Positions 1 to 13,163 of a stretch of 64,000 nucleotides of DNA are shown here, in pieces. Numbering within the stretch: position 1 is the stretch's first letter; the number at the start of each line of letters is the position of its first letter. The notes beneath the pieces are model-generated. The model was given only the letters and a program-made list of their open reading frames with translations, searched no databases and was not told the origin of the DNA. Position numbers and translations under genes: made by a program. Location of the stretch: NCBI GenBank assembly GCA_018902385.1, contig JABSSW010000028.1, positions 310,001-374,000 of the forward strand. Reading direction: 5' to 3'. The stretch is from Physcia stellaris (Eukaryota; Ascomycota; Lecanoromycetes; Caliciales; Physciaceae).

Positions 1-79
1 ATAAAATGTAATGTGCAAAAATATCGAAATGAAAAATGTGAAAAAATCAAAAAAACAAACAAACAGTTTCATTTACATG
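1..79. other. AT-rich left flank of the transposon nest, ending in target-site duplication ACATG
   Basis: Low-complexity AT-rich sequence with no CC, GG or CT dinucleotide that I can see, so it looks mutated like the neighbouring transposon. Its last five bases (75-79, ACATG) match the five bases after the far-right LTR (22371-22375). That makes them the duplicated target site of the outer element. No gene is visible. Confidence 0.7.
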
Positions 80-280
80 TGTCAAGAACAATGTGTGAAA
101 GAATGTAAAAAACTTGATTGTTAATTTTTCGAAAAAGTTTCGAAATATATATTGTAAAATTATGTGACAAATGATTTGTTTTTCAACGACAAGCACGTTT
201 TTATTTCAGATTTCGTCATTGACAATCGTCAAACAGATTTTCGTCTCATAGTCGACAAGCTAGTTTGCAAATTTCTAACA
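80..280 (-). repeat. 3' LTR of outer element A1 (mutated)
   Basis: 201 bp, TGTCAAGA...CTAACA on the plus strand. It aligns without gaps to the right-hand LTR. By hand count about 40 positions differ, nearly all C-to-T or G-to-A relative to the right LTR, and they fall on CpC and CpT steps. Confidence 0.9.
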
Positions 281-997
281 ATTTGTTTCAATCAAAATAA
301 ACGACATCGTTTCGATGTCATGCTTTTTAATCATGTCAAACAATATTCGTGTTGATATTTTTAATTTTTTTTTTAATTATTGAAGTCGATGAAATCGTCG
401 TATCAAAATATCAATTGCAACGACTGATGACGTGACTGAAAATGTGATCAATTCGACTGTGATTGACTTTCGAATCAAAGCAAATGATTCGATGTCAAAA
501 ATTAACGAAAATGTCGTGTTCGATTTACGTAAAATGACAATTGCGAATCGTTGATTTGTTGATGATTGATTGACAAACGTCGACGTCGATATTGTGAAAA
601 GTTTTCTAATCAATGAAATAACGACGAAAAATTTTGACGAAATGACAATTTTGATTAACGAAATGACAAAAGATTTTTGCAAACAATTTGACAAAAAAAT
701 CGTAAAACGTAAAACGTTTTCGTAATTTTGTACAAAATTTTGAACGTCGTCGAATTTTGATAAATTTCGTCATTTATCGTATTGTGATTTTCAATTTTTT
801 TATTTGACAAAATATTCATCGTCACGACGTTTGATTTGACGTTTGTTGATAAATTTTTCAATTTTTCATGATTTGATTCGATTCGTGTTTTTTTCAACGA
901 AAACAAAATCTGATTGATTTGAACGTGAACGATTGAAAAAATCGTTTATTGATGAAAAAACAAATTTCAATTGAATTATGAATAAAACGAAATGTAT
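281..997 (-). other. A1 interior between integrase and 3' LTR
   Basis: Mutated element DNA with only short open stretches (655-906 and 377-694 on the minus strand) shared with A2 at 6632-7366. A degraded C-terminal integrase extension such as a chromodomain would be expected here, but I cannot identify one. Confidence 0.4.
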
Positions 998-2182
998 ACG
1001 TCAATGATTCGAAAATTTCAATCGATATGTCAGATTGTCAATTTTTTCAAAAATTTTGAAAAAATCGATATATTGTTGATTCAACTTTTTATCGAAAATT
1101 TCAGTTGTCGATATGTTGTAATCATGATGCAATTTAATCAATGCATAATCGTCAATTTTCATGAACAAAAATTGATGTTTGCGATCATAATAATATTTGT
1201 TGATCATTTGAACGAATGCAATGACATCAATCACTTCAAAACGAACACGAGTAATTGCATTGAAAAAAATTTTTGCGAAAAATTTTCGATTGTCAGTTGC
1301 GAAAGATTTTTTCAAATCGTCGATAAAATCAAATGTAACGAATTGACGAAACATGTTCAAAAATTGCAACGAAATGAATTCGTAAAATGTTTCATTGAAT
1401 GTTTTGTAAATAATGACAAAATGAAAATTGTTGAAATGACGTTGCAATTTGATCAATATTTTAAATCATTCAATTGAATTTTTCATTGTAATCAAATAAA
1501 ATCGAAAAACAATTTCAATTATTTGATTAATTCGCTCGAATTGATCGTCAATCTGAAAATAATATGCAATTGAATAAAGCAAACGAATTTCGAATTGTTT
1601 GAAAATTGTTGTTCACATATCAAACAGAAATTTGCGATCTCGATTCGAAATTATGATTTTCGATATATTTCAATCAACAACATTTAATTTGTCGATTAAC
1701 GCGATTTTTCATTCAACGACAAATCAAGTTTTTTTGTCGACAATGAATATGAATCGTTTCGTGAATTTGCAAATGACAAATATCGTGATATTCAATTCGT
1801 CACGAGAAACAAATAAAGTCAAAATGAAATTAATGATGATTGTATGAAATGAAATCGACGAAATTAATATAAATTGTAACGAATCATACGATGCGTGTTT
1901 TTTGATTTAATATATTTAACATTTCGAACAATGTTTCAAATAGTCACGCAAATAACGAAACAAATCGCGAATATAATATGAAACGAACATTTTTTCGAAA
2001 CATTTGACATAATTCGCATGTTCGTCGTCATGAATTAATCGCAAAATGTTTGATACAACGAAATGAAAAATGCAAAATCGACGAAATTCGTAAACATGAT
2101 TATCAATGATAAAATCATTCGAACGAAAAATCAAATCATTTTTTTTTATAAAAAAATAGTTTTGCAACGTTTTCGTCGTCAA
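998..2182 (-). pseudogene. A1 integrase remnant
   Basis: The upper part has the zinc-binding HHCC arrangement: a His-x-x-Asp-Glu-His stretch, YYIRDL, then CSKC. It is followed by a C-terminal integrase region with a YDR-H-LFMK-DYAL-L-H pattern and KKLNQQY, as in fungal Ty3/gypsy integrases. The reading frame is the same throughout. It ends at a TGA where the family has Trp before Arg-Ile-His, and a TAA (from a CAA Gln codon) lies just after CSKC. Dead copy. Confidence 0.85.
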
Positions 2183-2212
2183 CGTTCAGTATTTGATTGA
2201 TTTTTTGTCAAT

Positions 2213-2929
2213 TCAAATCAATTTTGTAATCATCGAATATTCGATTGCGAAAATTTTTTTCATTTCGATTAATGAAATTGTGAACAAAACATCAAATTCA
2301 TTTTCATCAAAATTTTTGATCATTGACGCGTTGATATTATCGTTGATTAAACGTGACAAAACATCAAAAACAATGTGTTGTTTGTTTGATTTATGTCGAA
2401 TATCGAAATTGAAACGTTGAATGTAATTTGAAACACGAACAAAACGTAAATTGAATTTGTCGATTGAAATTGTTATCATCGTGATTTGATTAACAATGTC
2501 GAATGCAAATTCATGATCAATATAAACGATTGTTTTGTTTGACGAAATTTCAACAATATGTTTTGTTTTTTTGAATATTCACACAATGTTTGTTATTTTC
2601 AATTCAATCGATCAATATTTTGTTTCGACATCGATAAATAATCGATTAAAAAAAAATATCGATTTTATAACATGACGAAAAAAATATTTGTTTGATTCGA
2701 AAAAAAAAATTTTGACATAATATAGCATGACATCGAATTCGAATTTTTTGTTAACATTTAAATCAATAAATAATTGACGTTTGAAATTCGAATGAATTAA
2801 ATAAAAAAATTTTGTCAAAACGATTTGCAAAATATCGAATGAAATCAATTTTTTTGCTGTAAAATGTTGTACGCGTGTTTTCGAAAAATAAACGCGTTTA
2901 ACATTTTTTGCAATAAATTCGTTACGCAA
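2213..2929 (-). pseudogene. A1 RNase H remnant
   Basis: The N-terminal part has the FIDLN segment that corresponds to the FIDLDAS motif with a catalytic Asp. The C-terminal part has DYIQRFNFDIRHKSNKQHI, which is the family's end of RNase H (VRHKPGKQHIVPDALSR), with the Pro and Gly positions replaced. It lies in frame with RT and integrase and is cut by TGA codons. Confidence 0.8.
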
Positions 2930-2995
2930 AAATTTCGTTTTTTTGTTTTGTAATGATTTGAAAATGTCAACATAATGAACAATGTAATCACGTAA

Positions 2996-3620
2996 TCAGT
3001 CAATCAAGTCAAAATACGTTTCGAATTGTCGAAAAATGCGAAAAAATCGAAATTTGACAATTGTTTTGAATTTTTTTTCGAACGTGATTAAATCGAATGA
3101 ATCAATTTTTTGATCGAAAAGTGAAATTGATAAATAATTCAAAAAGATTTTGATAAATTTGATCGAAATGTTGTTTTTGTTTAACATTGAAAATATTTTG
3201 CGCAAATGAATTTCGTGTTCGATTTTTGTACGAGAAAATATCATTATATCGTTCACATAAGTTTTGACAAAATGACGATATTCGCGAAACAATCGATCAA
3301 TTTGACGTTGCACGTACGTCGATGAATTTTTGTAATTCATGACAATCACGTTGAAATTTTTTTGATTTTTGTGATTGACAACAATAAATTTATGTCGATC
3401 ATTTAAATGAATTCGTCATTGATAAAAAAAAATCGAACAATCAATGATTGATATGTAATCGCAATTTCGCATTACGATTATGATATTTGTTTGCAATGAT
3501 AACGAATATGCGTCAAATTGTGTTATGACATTGAGATTTTTGATGTTTATAATTACACGATTTTTTTTTTCGTCGTCAACGTTTTTTCAAACGCAAAAAC
3601 AAAAATAAAAAAAATGACGT
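2996..3620 (-). pseudogene. A1 reverse transcriptase remnant
   Basis: NYKNSSTYVQRQIDRL followed by TYVNDIMIFS corresponds to the gypsy RT segment ending in the YVDDI catalytic box; the first catalytic Asp reads Asn here. The N-terminal fingers extend towards 3620 with stops. The next in-frame stop downstream (TGA) falls where the family has Trp before LRDY. Confidence 0.85.
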
Positions 3621-4137
3621 TGATTGATTAATTCAAAATATTCGATCGATACGATGCAAATTTTCGAAAATTTTGTTTATCAATTTTTTGTTTTTTGCAT
3701 TCAAAAATACATTTTTATTTTTTTGATACACGTTTTTCTCAGTCATTTTTCAATGATATTTTTAAATTCAATTTTTTTCGACATTTTAACAAAATCGATA
3801 TTTTGTCAAAGCGTCGAAAATTTTTCAACAATTTTGACGAATGAATTTAATTCGTCGAAATTGTAAACGATAACGTCGTTAAACAAAACGATTTCGATCA
3901 ACGAAATAGAAACGTTTGTAAAAAATTTCTCGAAATCGTTATCATCGATTTTGATTGTGAAAATTTTTCGCAATTGACAATTGACATCGAAACTTGTGAC
4001 AAAATGATTACAGACGATATTGATGCTTGTGACAAGATGATTAACGACGATAAAATAGCAAACGTAATCGAAAAATTGTTATCGATTGTAATAACGACGA
4101 CGTAAATCGCGACACAAACGAAAATGAATTTTTTGAA

Positions 4138-4680
4138 TCAATTATTTTTGTGAATGAATTTTGATTTTTTGACGACGAAATATTTGACATTTTCGTCGTC
4201 GATATCGATATGAAAATCATTGAGAAAATCAATTTCAAATATTTTGTTTAATCGAAAATTTTTAAAAATCATAATTGAAAATTTTTTATCGTTGCGTACA
4301 ATAATAAATTTAATAAACACGTCAACGAAATGTGCATACAAAATGAAATTGAAATTGTCATTCGATTCAAACAAAAAATTTTTTGTAATCGACAATTCAA
4401 CATGATGAACGACGACGATTATCTCGACATGTGACGAAATAATTGTAATTTTTTTGAAATGAACAAATTGTTGAATCGTCAATTTGAAAAAACGTATTTT
4501 CAACGATATGATTATGTCGATATTATCAATTATTGCATGTCTTTTGATCATGTCAATAACGAAATTTTCGAATTCAATGATGTCATTGTTTAAAAACATA
4601 TTGATTTTCAAATTGTCAACGAAATGAATTTCACGTTTGAATAACGACGTGATTTTTTGATTATTTTTGATGTCAAACAT
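4138..4680 (-). pseudogene. A1 retropepsin-region remnant
   Basis: The segment REIHFVDNLKINMFLNNDII matches the flap-to-C-terminal part of the fungal gypsy protease (HLVDxLKAxMLIGNDI-like), with Gly replaced. The linker between protease and RT follows. It is out of frame with the RT part, so at least one indel has occurred. Confidence 0.7.
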
Positions 4681-4893
4681 ATGAATATCACATATGACAT
4701 ATTTTCAGTTTTCATGTCGATTAATGTTTAAATCACGAATTTGAAATGACGAAATCATGATACGAATGAAAATATTGAATGTTTGTGTTTTGAAAAAATT
4801 TCGATTCATAAATGAAACGTTAACATCGATGTTCAAACACACGTTTTTTGACACGACGATTACGACAAGTGCGATTTTGACTTTGACGTAATT

Positions 4894-5829
4894 TCAATCA
4901 CGAAATTCGTATTCGATGTCAATATTTGTTGACGAATCGACGTTAAAACGAATAATGATGAATTCAAACGAAATAAATGAATTCGTAAATTCAACAGACG
5001 TGATTGTGTTCAACTGATTAAATTCGTTGATTTTTTTTGTAACATCGATTGTAAACGAATTGAAATTGAAATTTTTGATCGAATATGTTTCGACGTCGTT
5101 AAAAAATTTCGATTTTTTTGAAAAAATCAAATTACAATCATCACGAAAATGACGATGTAATTCGTTATTAAATGTGAAAATTTTTTTACATCGACGACAA
5201 TGAAATAACGACGATTTGATCATTATTATCGACGCAATGAAATTGACGAAAATTTCATTTTTTGATTCGAATTGTAATAATTCAAATTTTCGTTTTCAAT
5301 ATAATAATTTTCATGCTTTTCATTAGAAAAGTTTTTGCAAATGAGTTGTGAAAATTTTTCACAAATTTTTTTTTTTCGTTGTTATTTTGATCGACAACAA
5401 AAATTTTAATTTTGTCGTCACGATTGTCAAATTCGTTTCGATTATTTTGTTTTGTGTCGCTTGTTAATCGACGTTGTGATTGATTTTTGAATTTGAAATT
5501 TGACGCGTTTTCGAAAATCAATTGCAAAAATTGTTTGTCAATTGACAAAACAAAAACGATAAATGTTTTTTGAAATGCGTTTGAAAATTGATATTGAAAT
5601 TTTTGATATTTTTGATAAACATTATTTTGAAACGTCGAATTTTGATATTGATATGAATTGTAATTTGATGATGATCAATATTCATACGAAAAATAAAAAA
5701 ATTGAAAATCGTCGACGTCAAATTGTTGTTGAAAATCGTTTTGTCGTTCACGATTTTGTTTATTGATTTGACGTTGTTTATCGATTTGATCAAAATTAAA
5801 ATTGACATGTTGAATAAATTTATGAACAA
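4894..5829 (-). pseudogene. A1 C2H2-finger/nucleocapsid remnant
   Basis: CRRCKK then ELHRHFRDDC form a Cys-x2-Cys...His-x3-His-like finger found between gag and protease in this group of fungal gypsy elements. The upstream part is Asn/Gln/Lys-rich and broken into two frames. Confidence 0.65.
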
Positions 5830-6190
5830 TCATTTTTTGTCAAATATTGATTTTGACGTCAAATGAATCGAAAAACGAAATAAAAATGATAATCGTGATT
5901 GATTCAAATATTTGCATTTTGAAATTAAAATTCAAATTATTTCACGTCATAATTAATTGATTGTAAATAGAATTGAATTCGACGATTTTAAAATGACGCA
6001 TGATATTTTGTACGTAAATTTTAAACGTTTTATCATTGCGAACATTTTGCATAATGTATTTTTCAATTTGCAAATTTTTGAAAGTTTGTGAATCACGTTT
6101 TTTGAATCGACGAATCAAATCACGACATCATTGATTCATTGATACATCACGAAACATATTTTTTTCAATTTCATTTAATTTCAATGAATG

Positions 6191-6441
6191 TCAAATGAAA
6201 ATATTATCGCGTAAACATTCGACAATGAATTCACGCATTTTGTGATCAAACGAATTTTTTTTCAAATTTTTAAATTTGTCAATAAAAACAAATACATTTT
6301 TGTAATAAATATGTCGATCAACGTTGACAATGACATTTTTGTTCTTGTCATTTTCACGACGAAAATCAAAGAAATCAATATTTTTTGAGTTTCTCAGAAT
6401 TGATTTTTCGTCATTAACATCAATCGCAATTTCATTCGAAA
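6191..6441 (-). pseudogene. A1 gag, 3' half
   Basis: Continues the gag whose 5' half lies at 21041-21612. The two halves were separated by the insertion of A2 with CGAAA duplicated at the break. It matches the end of the intact-length A2 gag frame (FDHKMREF, VECLRDN). Confidence 0.8.
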
Positions 6442-6631
6442 TGTCAAAAACAATGTGTGAAAAGATGTAAAAAACTTGATTGTTAATTTTACGAAAAAGT
6501 TTCGAAATATATATTGTAATGTTATGATGACATATGATTTGTTTTTCAACGACAAACACGTTTTCATTTCAGATTTCGTCATTGACAGTCGTCAGGCAGA
6601 TTTTCGTCTCATAGTCGACAAATTTCTAACA
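6442..6631 (-). repeat. 3' LTR of nested element A2
   Basis: 190 bp. It shares with 20846-21035 a 12-bp deletion near the outer end and one inserted base relative to the 201-bp A1 LTRs. This pairs these two LTRs and excludes pairing with the A1 LTRs. Confidence 0.9.
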
Positions 6632-7366
6632 ATCTGTTTCAATCAAAATAGACGACATCGTCTCGATGTCAACAATGTTTTTTAGTCATATCAAGCAATA
6701 TTCGATATTTCTAATTTTTCTTTTTTAATTTTTGAAGTCGATGAAAACGACGCATCAAAGTATCAATTGCGAGCGTCGACGACGTGATTGAAATCAACGA
6801 AATGACGAAAAACGTGATCAATTCGATTGTGATTGACTTTCGAGTCAGAACAAACGCTTCGATGTCAAAAATTATCGTCGTTGTCGTGTTCGATTTGCGT
6901 GAAATGACAATTGCGAATCGTTGATTTGCTTGAAATTGATTGACAAACGTCGATGAACTAATTGCGAAAAAAAATTAATCAATGAAATGATGGCGAAAAA
7001 TTTTGACGAAATGATAATTTTGATCAACGAAATGATGAAAAACTTTTGCAAACGATTTGACAAGAAAATCGTAACACGTAAAACGTTTTCGTAATTTTGT
7101 ACAAAATTTTGAACGTCGTCGAATTCAAATAAATTTCGTCATTCATCATATTGTGATTTTCAATTTTTTTATTTGACAAGATATTCATCGTCACGACGTT
7201 TGATTTGACGTTTGTTGATAAATTTTTCAATTTTTCATGATTTGATTCGATTCGTGTTTTTTTCAACGAAAACAAAATTTGATTGATTTGAACGCGAACG
7301 ATTGAAAAAATCGTTCATTGATGAAAAAACAAATTTCAATTGAATTATGAATAAAACAAAATGTAT

Positions 7367-8503
7367 ACGTCAATGATTCGAAAATTTCAATCGATATGTC
7401 AGATTGTCAATTTTTTCAAAAATTTTGAAAAAATCGATATATTGTTGATTCAACTTTTTATCGAAAATTTCAGTTGTCGATATGTTGTAATCATGATGCA
7501 ATTTAATCAATGCATAATCGTCAATTTTCATGAACAAAAATTGATGTTTGCGATCATAATAATATTTGTTGATCATTTGAACGAATGCAATGACATCAAT
7601 CACTTCAAAACGAACACGAGTAATTGCATTGAAAAAAATTTTTGCGAAAAATTTTCGATTGTCAGTTGCGAAAGATTTTTTCAAATCGTCGATAAAATCA
7701 AATGTAACGAATTGACGAAACATGTTCAAAAATTGCAACGAAATGAATTCGTAAAACGTTTCATTGAATGTTTTGTGAATAATGACAAAATGAAAATTGT
7801 TGAAATAACGTTGCAATTTGAACAATATTTCAAATCATTCAATTGAATTTTTCATCGTAATCAAATAAAATCGAAAAACAATTTCAATCATTTGATTAAT
7901 TCGTTCGAATTGATCGTCAATTTGAAAATGATATACAATTGAATAAAACAAACGAATTTCGAATTGTTTGAAAATTGTTGTTCACATATCAAACAAAAAT
8001 TTGCGATCTCGATTCGAAATTATGATTTTCGATATATTTCAATCAACAACATTTAATTTGTCGATTAACGCGATTTTTCATTCAACGACAAATCAAATTT
8101 TCTTGTCGACAATGAATGTAAATCGTTTCGTGAATTTGCAAATGACAAACATCGTGATATTCAATTCGTCACGAAAAACAAATAACGTCAAAATGAAATC
8201 AATGATGATTGTATGAAATGAAATCGACGAAATTAATATGAATTGTAACGAATCATACGATGTGTGTTTTTTGATTTGATACATTTGACATTTCGAACAA
8301 TGTTTCAAATAATCACGCAAATAACGAAACAAGTCGCGAATATAATATGAAACGAACATTTTTTCGAAATATTTGACGTAATCGACATGTTCATCGTCAT
8401 GAATCAATCGCAAAATGTCTGATACAACGAAATGAAAAATGCAAAAACGACGCGATTCGTAAACATGATTATCAATAATAAAATCATTTGAACGAAAAAT
8501 CAA
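7367..8503 (-). pseudogene. A2 integrase remnant
   Basis: Counterpart of the A1 integrase and better preserved. HDDEHV, YYIRDLFRYL, HCSKCQMYQ and the start of the catalytic core (FHTIIIDFIL) read through in one frame, followed by the C-terminal part with KKLNQQY. The CAA codon lost in A1 after CSKC is still Gln here. Confidence 0.85.
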
Positions 8504-8578
8504 ATTAATTTTTTTTTTATAAAAAAACAGTTTTGCGACGTTTTCGTCGTCAATGTTTAATATTTGACTGATTTTTTG

Positions 8579-9300
8579 TCAATTCAAATCAATTTTGTAA
8601 TCATCGAATATTCGATTGCGAAAACTTTTTTTCATTTCGATTAATGAAATTGTGAACAAAACATCAAATTCATTTTTATCAGAATTTTTGATCATTGACG
8701 CGTTGATATTATCATTGATTAATCGTGACAAAACGTCAAAAACAATGTGTTGTTTGTTTGATTTATGTCGAATATCGAAATTGAAACGCTGAATATAATC
8801 TGAAACACGAACAAAACGAAAATTGAATTTATCAATTGAAATTGTTGTCATCGTGATTTGATTAACAATGTCGAATGCAAATTCATGATCAATATAAACG
8901 ATTGTTTTGTTTGACGAAATTTCGACAATATGTTTCGTTTTTTTGAATATTCAAACAATGTTTGCTATTTTCAATTCAATCGATCAATATTTTGTTTCGA
9001 CATCGATGAATAATCGATTAAAAAAAAATATCGATTTTATAACATGACGAAAAAAATATTTGTTTGATTCGAAAAAAATTTTTTGACATAATATAGCATG
9101 ACATCGAATTCGAATTTTTTGTTAACATTCAAATCAATGAATAATTGACGTTTGAAATTCGAATGTATTAAATAAAAAAATTTTGTCAAAACGATTTGCA
9201 AAACATCGAACGAAATCAATTTTTTTGTTGTAAAATGTTGTACGCGTGTTTTCGAAAAATAAACGCGTTTAACATTTTTTGCAATAAATTCGTTACGCAA
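8579..9300 (-). pseudogene. A2 RNase H remnant
   Basis: Same two motifs as A1: FIDLNVNK near the start and DYIQRFNFDIRHKSNKQHI near the end. Stops separate the pieces. Confidence 0.8.
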
Positions 9301-9374
9301 AAATTTTGTTTTTTTGTTTTGTAATGATTTGAAAATGTCAACATAATGAACGATGTAATCACGTAATCAATCAA

Positions 9375-9719
9375 TCAAATCAAAATACGTTTCGAATTGT
9401 CGAAAAATACGAGAAAATCGAAATTTGACAATTGTTTTGAATTTTTTTCGAACGTGATTAAATCGAATGAATCAATTTTTTGATCGAAAAATGAAATTGA
9501 TGAATAATTCAAAAAAATTTTGATAAATTTGATCGAAATGTTGTTTTTGTTTAACATTGAAAATATTTTGCGCAAATGAATTTCGTGTTCGATTTTTGTA
9601 CGAAAAAATATTATTATATCGTTCACATAAATTTTGACAAAATGACGATATTCGCGAAACAATCGATCAATTTGACGTTGCACGTACGTCGATGAATTTT
9701 TGTAATTCATGACGATCAC
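9375..9719 (-). pseudogene. A2 reverse transcriptase remnant (palm)
   Basis: YVQRQIDRL and YVNDIIIF are present. About 100 bp upstream on the coding strand the RT is interrupted by element B; the rest of the N-terminal region resumes at 16750. Confidence 0.85.
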
Positions 9720-9825
9720 GTTGAAATTTTTTTGATTTTTGTGATTGACAACAATAAATTTGTGTCGATCACTTGAATGAACTCGTTATTGATAAAAAAA
9801 AATTGAACAATCAATGATTGATATG

Positions 9826-10000
9826 TGATACGAACACAGATAATTGTTTGATGATTGCTAGTTCGCGCTAAATAATTGCTTGATGATTGCTAACTCGCGC
9901 TAAACTGACTAGCTGTACTTAAAGAAATTTCTACTCTAGCTAGCAATCCAATTCACTTACACTCATTGATATCGGTTTTTAGTAACTGACTATTCTAGCA
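9826..10000 (+). repeat. 5' LTR of element B
   Basis: 175 bp, TG...CA ends, with an internal near-repeat around the motif TTCGCGCTAA. It differs from the right LTR at roughly 20 positions, all C/T or G/A transitions in both directions, so both LTRs were mutated independently after insertion. Confidence 0.93.
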
Positions 10001-10002
10001 AA

Positions 10003-10013
10003 TGATAACATCA
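10003..10013 (+). promoter_or_regulatory. Candidate primer-binding site of B
   Basis: TGATAACATCA two bases after the 5' LTR of B, identical to the site in the A family although the LTRs are unrelated. This suggests that both families use the same tRNA primer. Confidence 0.5.
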
Positions 10014-11405
10014 TCGATTCGATTTGTATTACGTATTTGACATCATTGATTGCCGATCGAATACGTCGTTCTACATCAGATCGAACTTGTCAACAGTCAA
10101 ACGCATTGTTTCAGCAATTTCATCAGTTTCATCAACTCTAAATCGCCGACTTAATTGCCGTGAAAAATCAATTTACTCATGAATTCGACACGTCATTCAC
10201 AATCGAATGAATTGACAGAACGCTCGAATCATAGCGTGCGCGTTTATCAATTTCAATATCTCGTTGTCGAAAAGTTTGAGACAAACGAAATCTTCGTCGC
10301 ATCGACTTTACAAAACAACTTAAACGACAAAGTTGTTTTTCAAAAGTCTTTCGCAAATTTCAATTCAGACAATTTTACATCGACAATTTCGTTCTCAAAT
10401 CAGCAATCGATTTTTATCTAATCTGCGACTTTTCATTTTGTCAGCTCTTTTCGAATTTGCTAAGTGACGAATCACGTCAAACGAATTTGTCGTTCGAATA
10501 TTTTTATCTTAACGTCTGCTTCTTTTAGCGTCTGTTTTTTCGAGAAGTTTCGCCATTTGTTTCAGACAGTTTCTGATTTCATTTTGTTTATCTATTCTTG
10601 CTATTTTCATTTCATTGCATTTTGCTGTCATCGTTTGTCGCAATATTTGTTCTAGCTGACAAATCATTGTAATATATCAGCTTGTCATTACATGACAGAC
10701 ATTTTTAGCTAGACAATCAAGTTGACTTCGTTTGATATTTCGATTTCGCGTATTTCAACTCAGTCGATGAGCAGAGAAATCGTCGTCACTGCGTGACATT
10801 TTCATGAATTTGAGCTAACAGATCATTCGTTGACAAAAACTTTATCGAAAAAAATCATTCAAACAATGATAGTTTTTGTAAGCATCAATTTTCGATCAGC
10901 AAAATCGTCAACAATTCGAGAAATCAAAATAACGTCAGTCGAATTTCTAGAATATTCGTCAAAATGAATTATCAACATTGCTATTTTTAAAGCGATCGCT
11001 TCACGATTCTTTAAAAAAATCGAAAAATACAGACAGACATTTGTCTATCAAAATTTTCAATTTAGACAAAAGATCGAAACATCTGACGACAATTCGATAT
11101 TTAATGATACTTCAATCATTCCGAATCGTAAAACAGCGATATCTCAGATTATCGCTTCACGTATAAAAAGTCGATTTCGATACGAAAACGATATTTTCGT
11201 AATCGAACGAAATCAAACTCACGTTAGAATTTCTCGTGCTTCAAGTTACTCATCTATTATCGATTCAAACAATCGTTTTATTATCGATAGTCAACAAATC
11301 AGCAATAATCTGTTTATCGATAACAATTCGACTATTACACGCGAGACGTCAATCGAGAAAATCATATACGATCAGCTCATAAAATTTAATTCAATAATTG
11401 CTCTC

Positions 11406-12758
11406 ATGAATTCAGCTTTTCAAGCAACTATCACGACTGTCGTTAGTGTCGCCGTTATTCAGATTATCGAAAATATTAAAACAGAAATACGTCAAAAAAT
11501 GCAACAGATCAATCAGCGAGATCAGCAAAAATCAGCTGAATCACTCGATTCATTCGACTCATCTGAAGATGACAATGATGACAATGACAATAGTCAATTT
11601 CAGTCGAAACATTTAGACTTTTTCGACTCGTTTCATGACGACAAATTTGTAACTATCGACGCAACTATGAAATTTATTAGCGAGAGCATCGTCTTTCGTG
11701 ACGTTCACTTGTTCATGATTAAAGCAAAAAATTTCGCTGTTACAAAAAACGAAAACATCGTACGTCGCAATCTTTTTCAATGTTTAAAGAATGACGTTTT
11801 GAACTGATATACGTCACTTCTTATCGACATGAAAAAGAATTTCTTGCTACTAAATCAAAATTTAAATCAGTGAAAAAAGTATTTAGTAAAAAAATTTCGA
11901 GAATCGTCAACTAAAGTCATGAAAAAACTCGTCAAAAAATCATACAGTATGACGAATGCACAACATGAACGTGAATTTAGAAAATACGCGCAAAAGATAA
12001 TTCGATTAAACAAATCAGTTGAATTGTCAATATTCAATCAATTATTACAGATTTGAAACGAGTTCGACGTTGACTTTCAATTACACGTCAATAAATTTAT
12101 CAATGACATCAAACTGAATGATTTTTTACGAGATTTGAATGATCGAAAACATTCATGATGAAAACTGACTAACAAACAATTTTTCGAACAGATTGATCGA
12201 CGAAAAATCAATGTCAGGAATAAAAATATTCGCGAGCAACGTGAAAATAAACAATTACAACGTGACACGTCGAAAATAGATTATCGCGATCGCGATCAGC
12301 CAAATGTCGAATATGACGACAATGCTGTTGATAAATATACTCAGAACGATTACTTTCGATTTGACATTCAGTCAACTTTCATTTTTGTTCAATTTTCGAA
12401 TTTCGTATCGCAAAACAATTATGTTTCGCAAAATTATGCTCAAACTTGAAATCAAAATCGTGTTTACATGCAACAACAACAATCAGCAAATCAATTCTCA
12501 AACGTACAGCAACAGCAATCGATTTTGTCAGCTCTTTCAACACGCAAACAATTGATCGCTGATTTCTCGAATCAAAATCAACGAAATCAGCAAAAAGAAA
12601 ACGCGTCAAATTCGAATCGTCGATCATTTGTATTTTTTAACGTCAACGTTCGCTCGTTTCAGTCAATGTATCATAGCGTCAACGTCGACGACGCTAACGT
12701 CAACGATGAAAACGTTTATTATGACGACAAAGCAATAAACGATATTATTTTCGTCTGA
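11406..12758 (+). pseudogene. Element B gag region
   Basis: Part of the long B frame upstream of the finger. It contains a Ser/Asp/Asn-rich acidic stretch around 11520-11600, a basic Arg/Lys-rich region and a Gln-rich stretch around 12460-12600 (QQQQSANQF). Its only stops are TGA. Assigned to gag by position. Confidence 0.6.
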
Positions 12759-12851
12759 CATATTGTCGCGAAACGTTTTGCTGTCATCGAAGAAAATCAA
12801 AATCAATCTGGATCTGTTTTTCTGAACGACTCAATCTTTCATTACGATTCG

Positions 12852-13133
12852 ATGACTATGAATGCGTCGAAATTTTCACTTGACGTTGACGAATCAAACG
12901 TTAATCACGTAATTTTTTTTGATTACACGTGTCGAATGTGCAAAATCGACTTTTATTTCAACAACAAGTTACATCGTCACGTTCGTATTTGTCGCAAGAA
13001 ACGTGTCAATAATTTGCCGACTATTGAGTCAATGAACGTTTTTCACAAACACTCAATCGATGACAAAGTATTATCGATCGTCGAATTTACAATTATCATT
13101 ATTTTCGACGTCGATTTCAACTTTCGTAAATGA
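12852..13133 (+). pseudogene. Element B C2H2-like finger
   Basis: CRMCKIDF, NNKLHRHVRIC: the same finger type as in A1 and A2, between gag and protease, in frame with both. Confidence 0.65.
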
Positions 13134-13163
13134 CACTATGCTAAATTAAAAATCAGTCACAGT

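Noticed and set aside
992-1477. 161-codon plus-strand frame repeated almost identically at 7361-7846
   Set aside because: It is the antisense shadow of the integrase remnant. Its conservation only reflects that A1 and A2 are copies of the same element.
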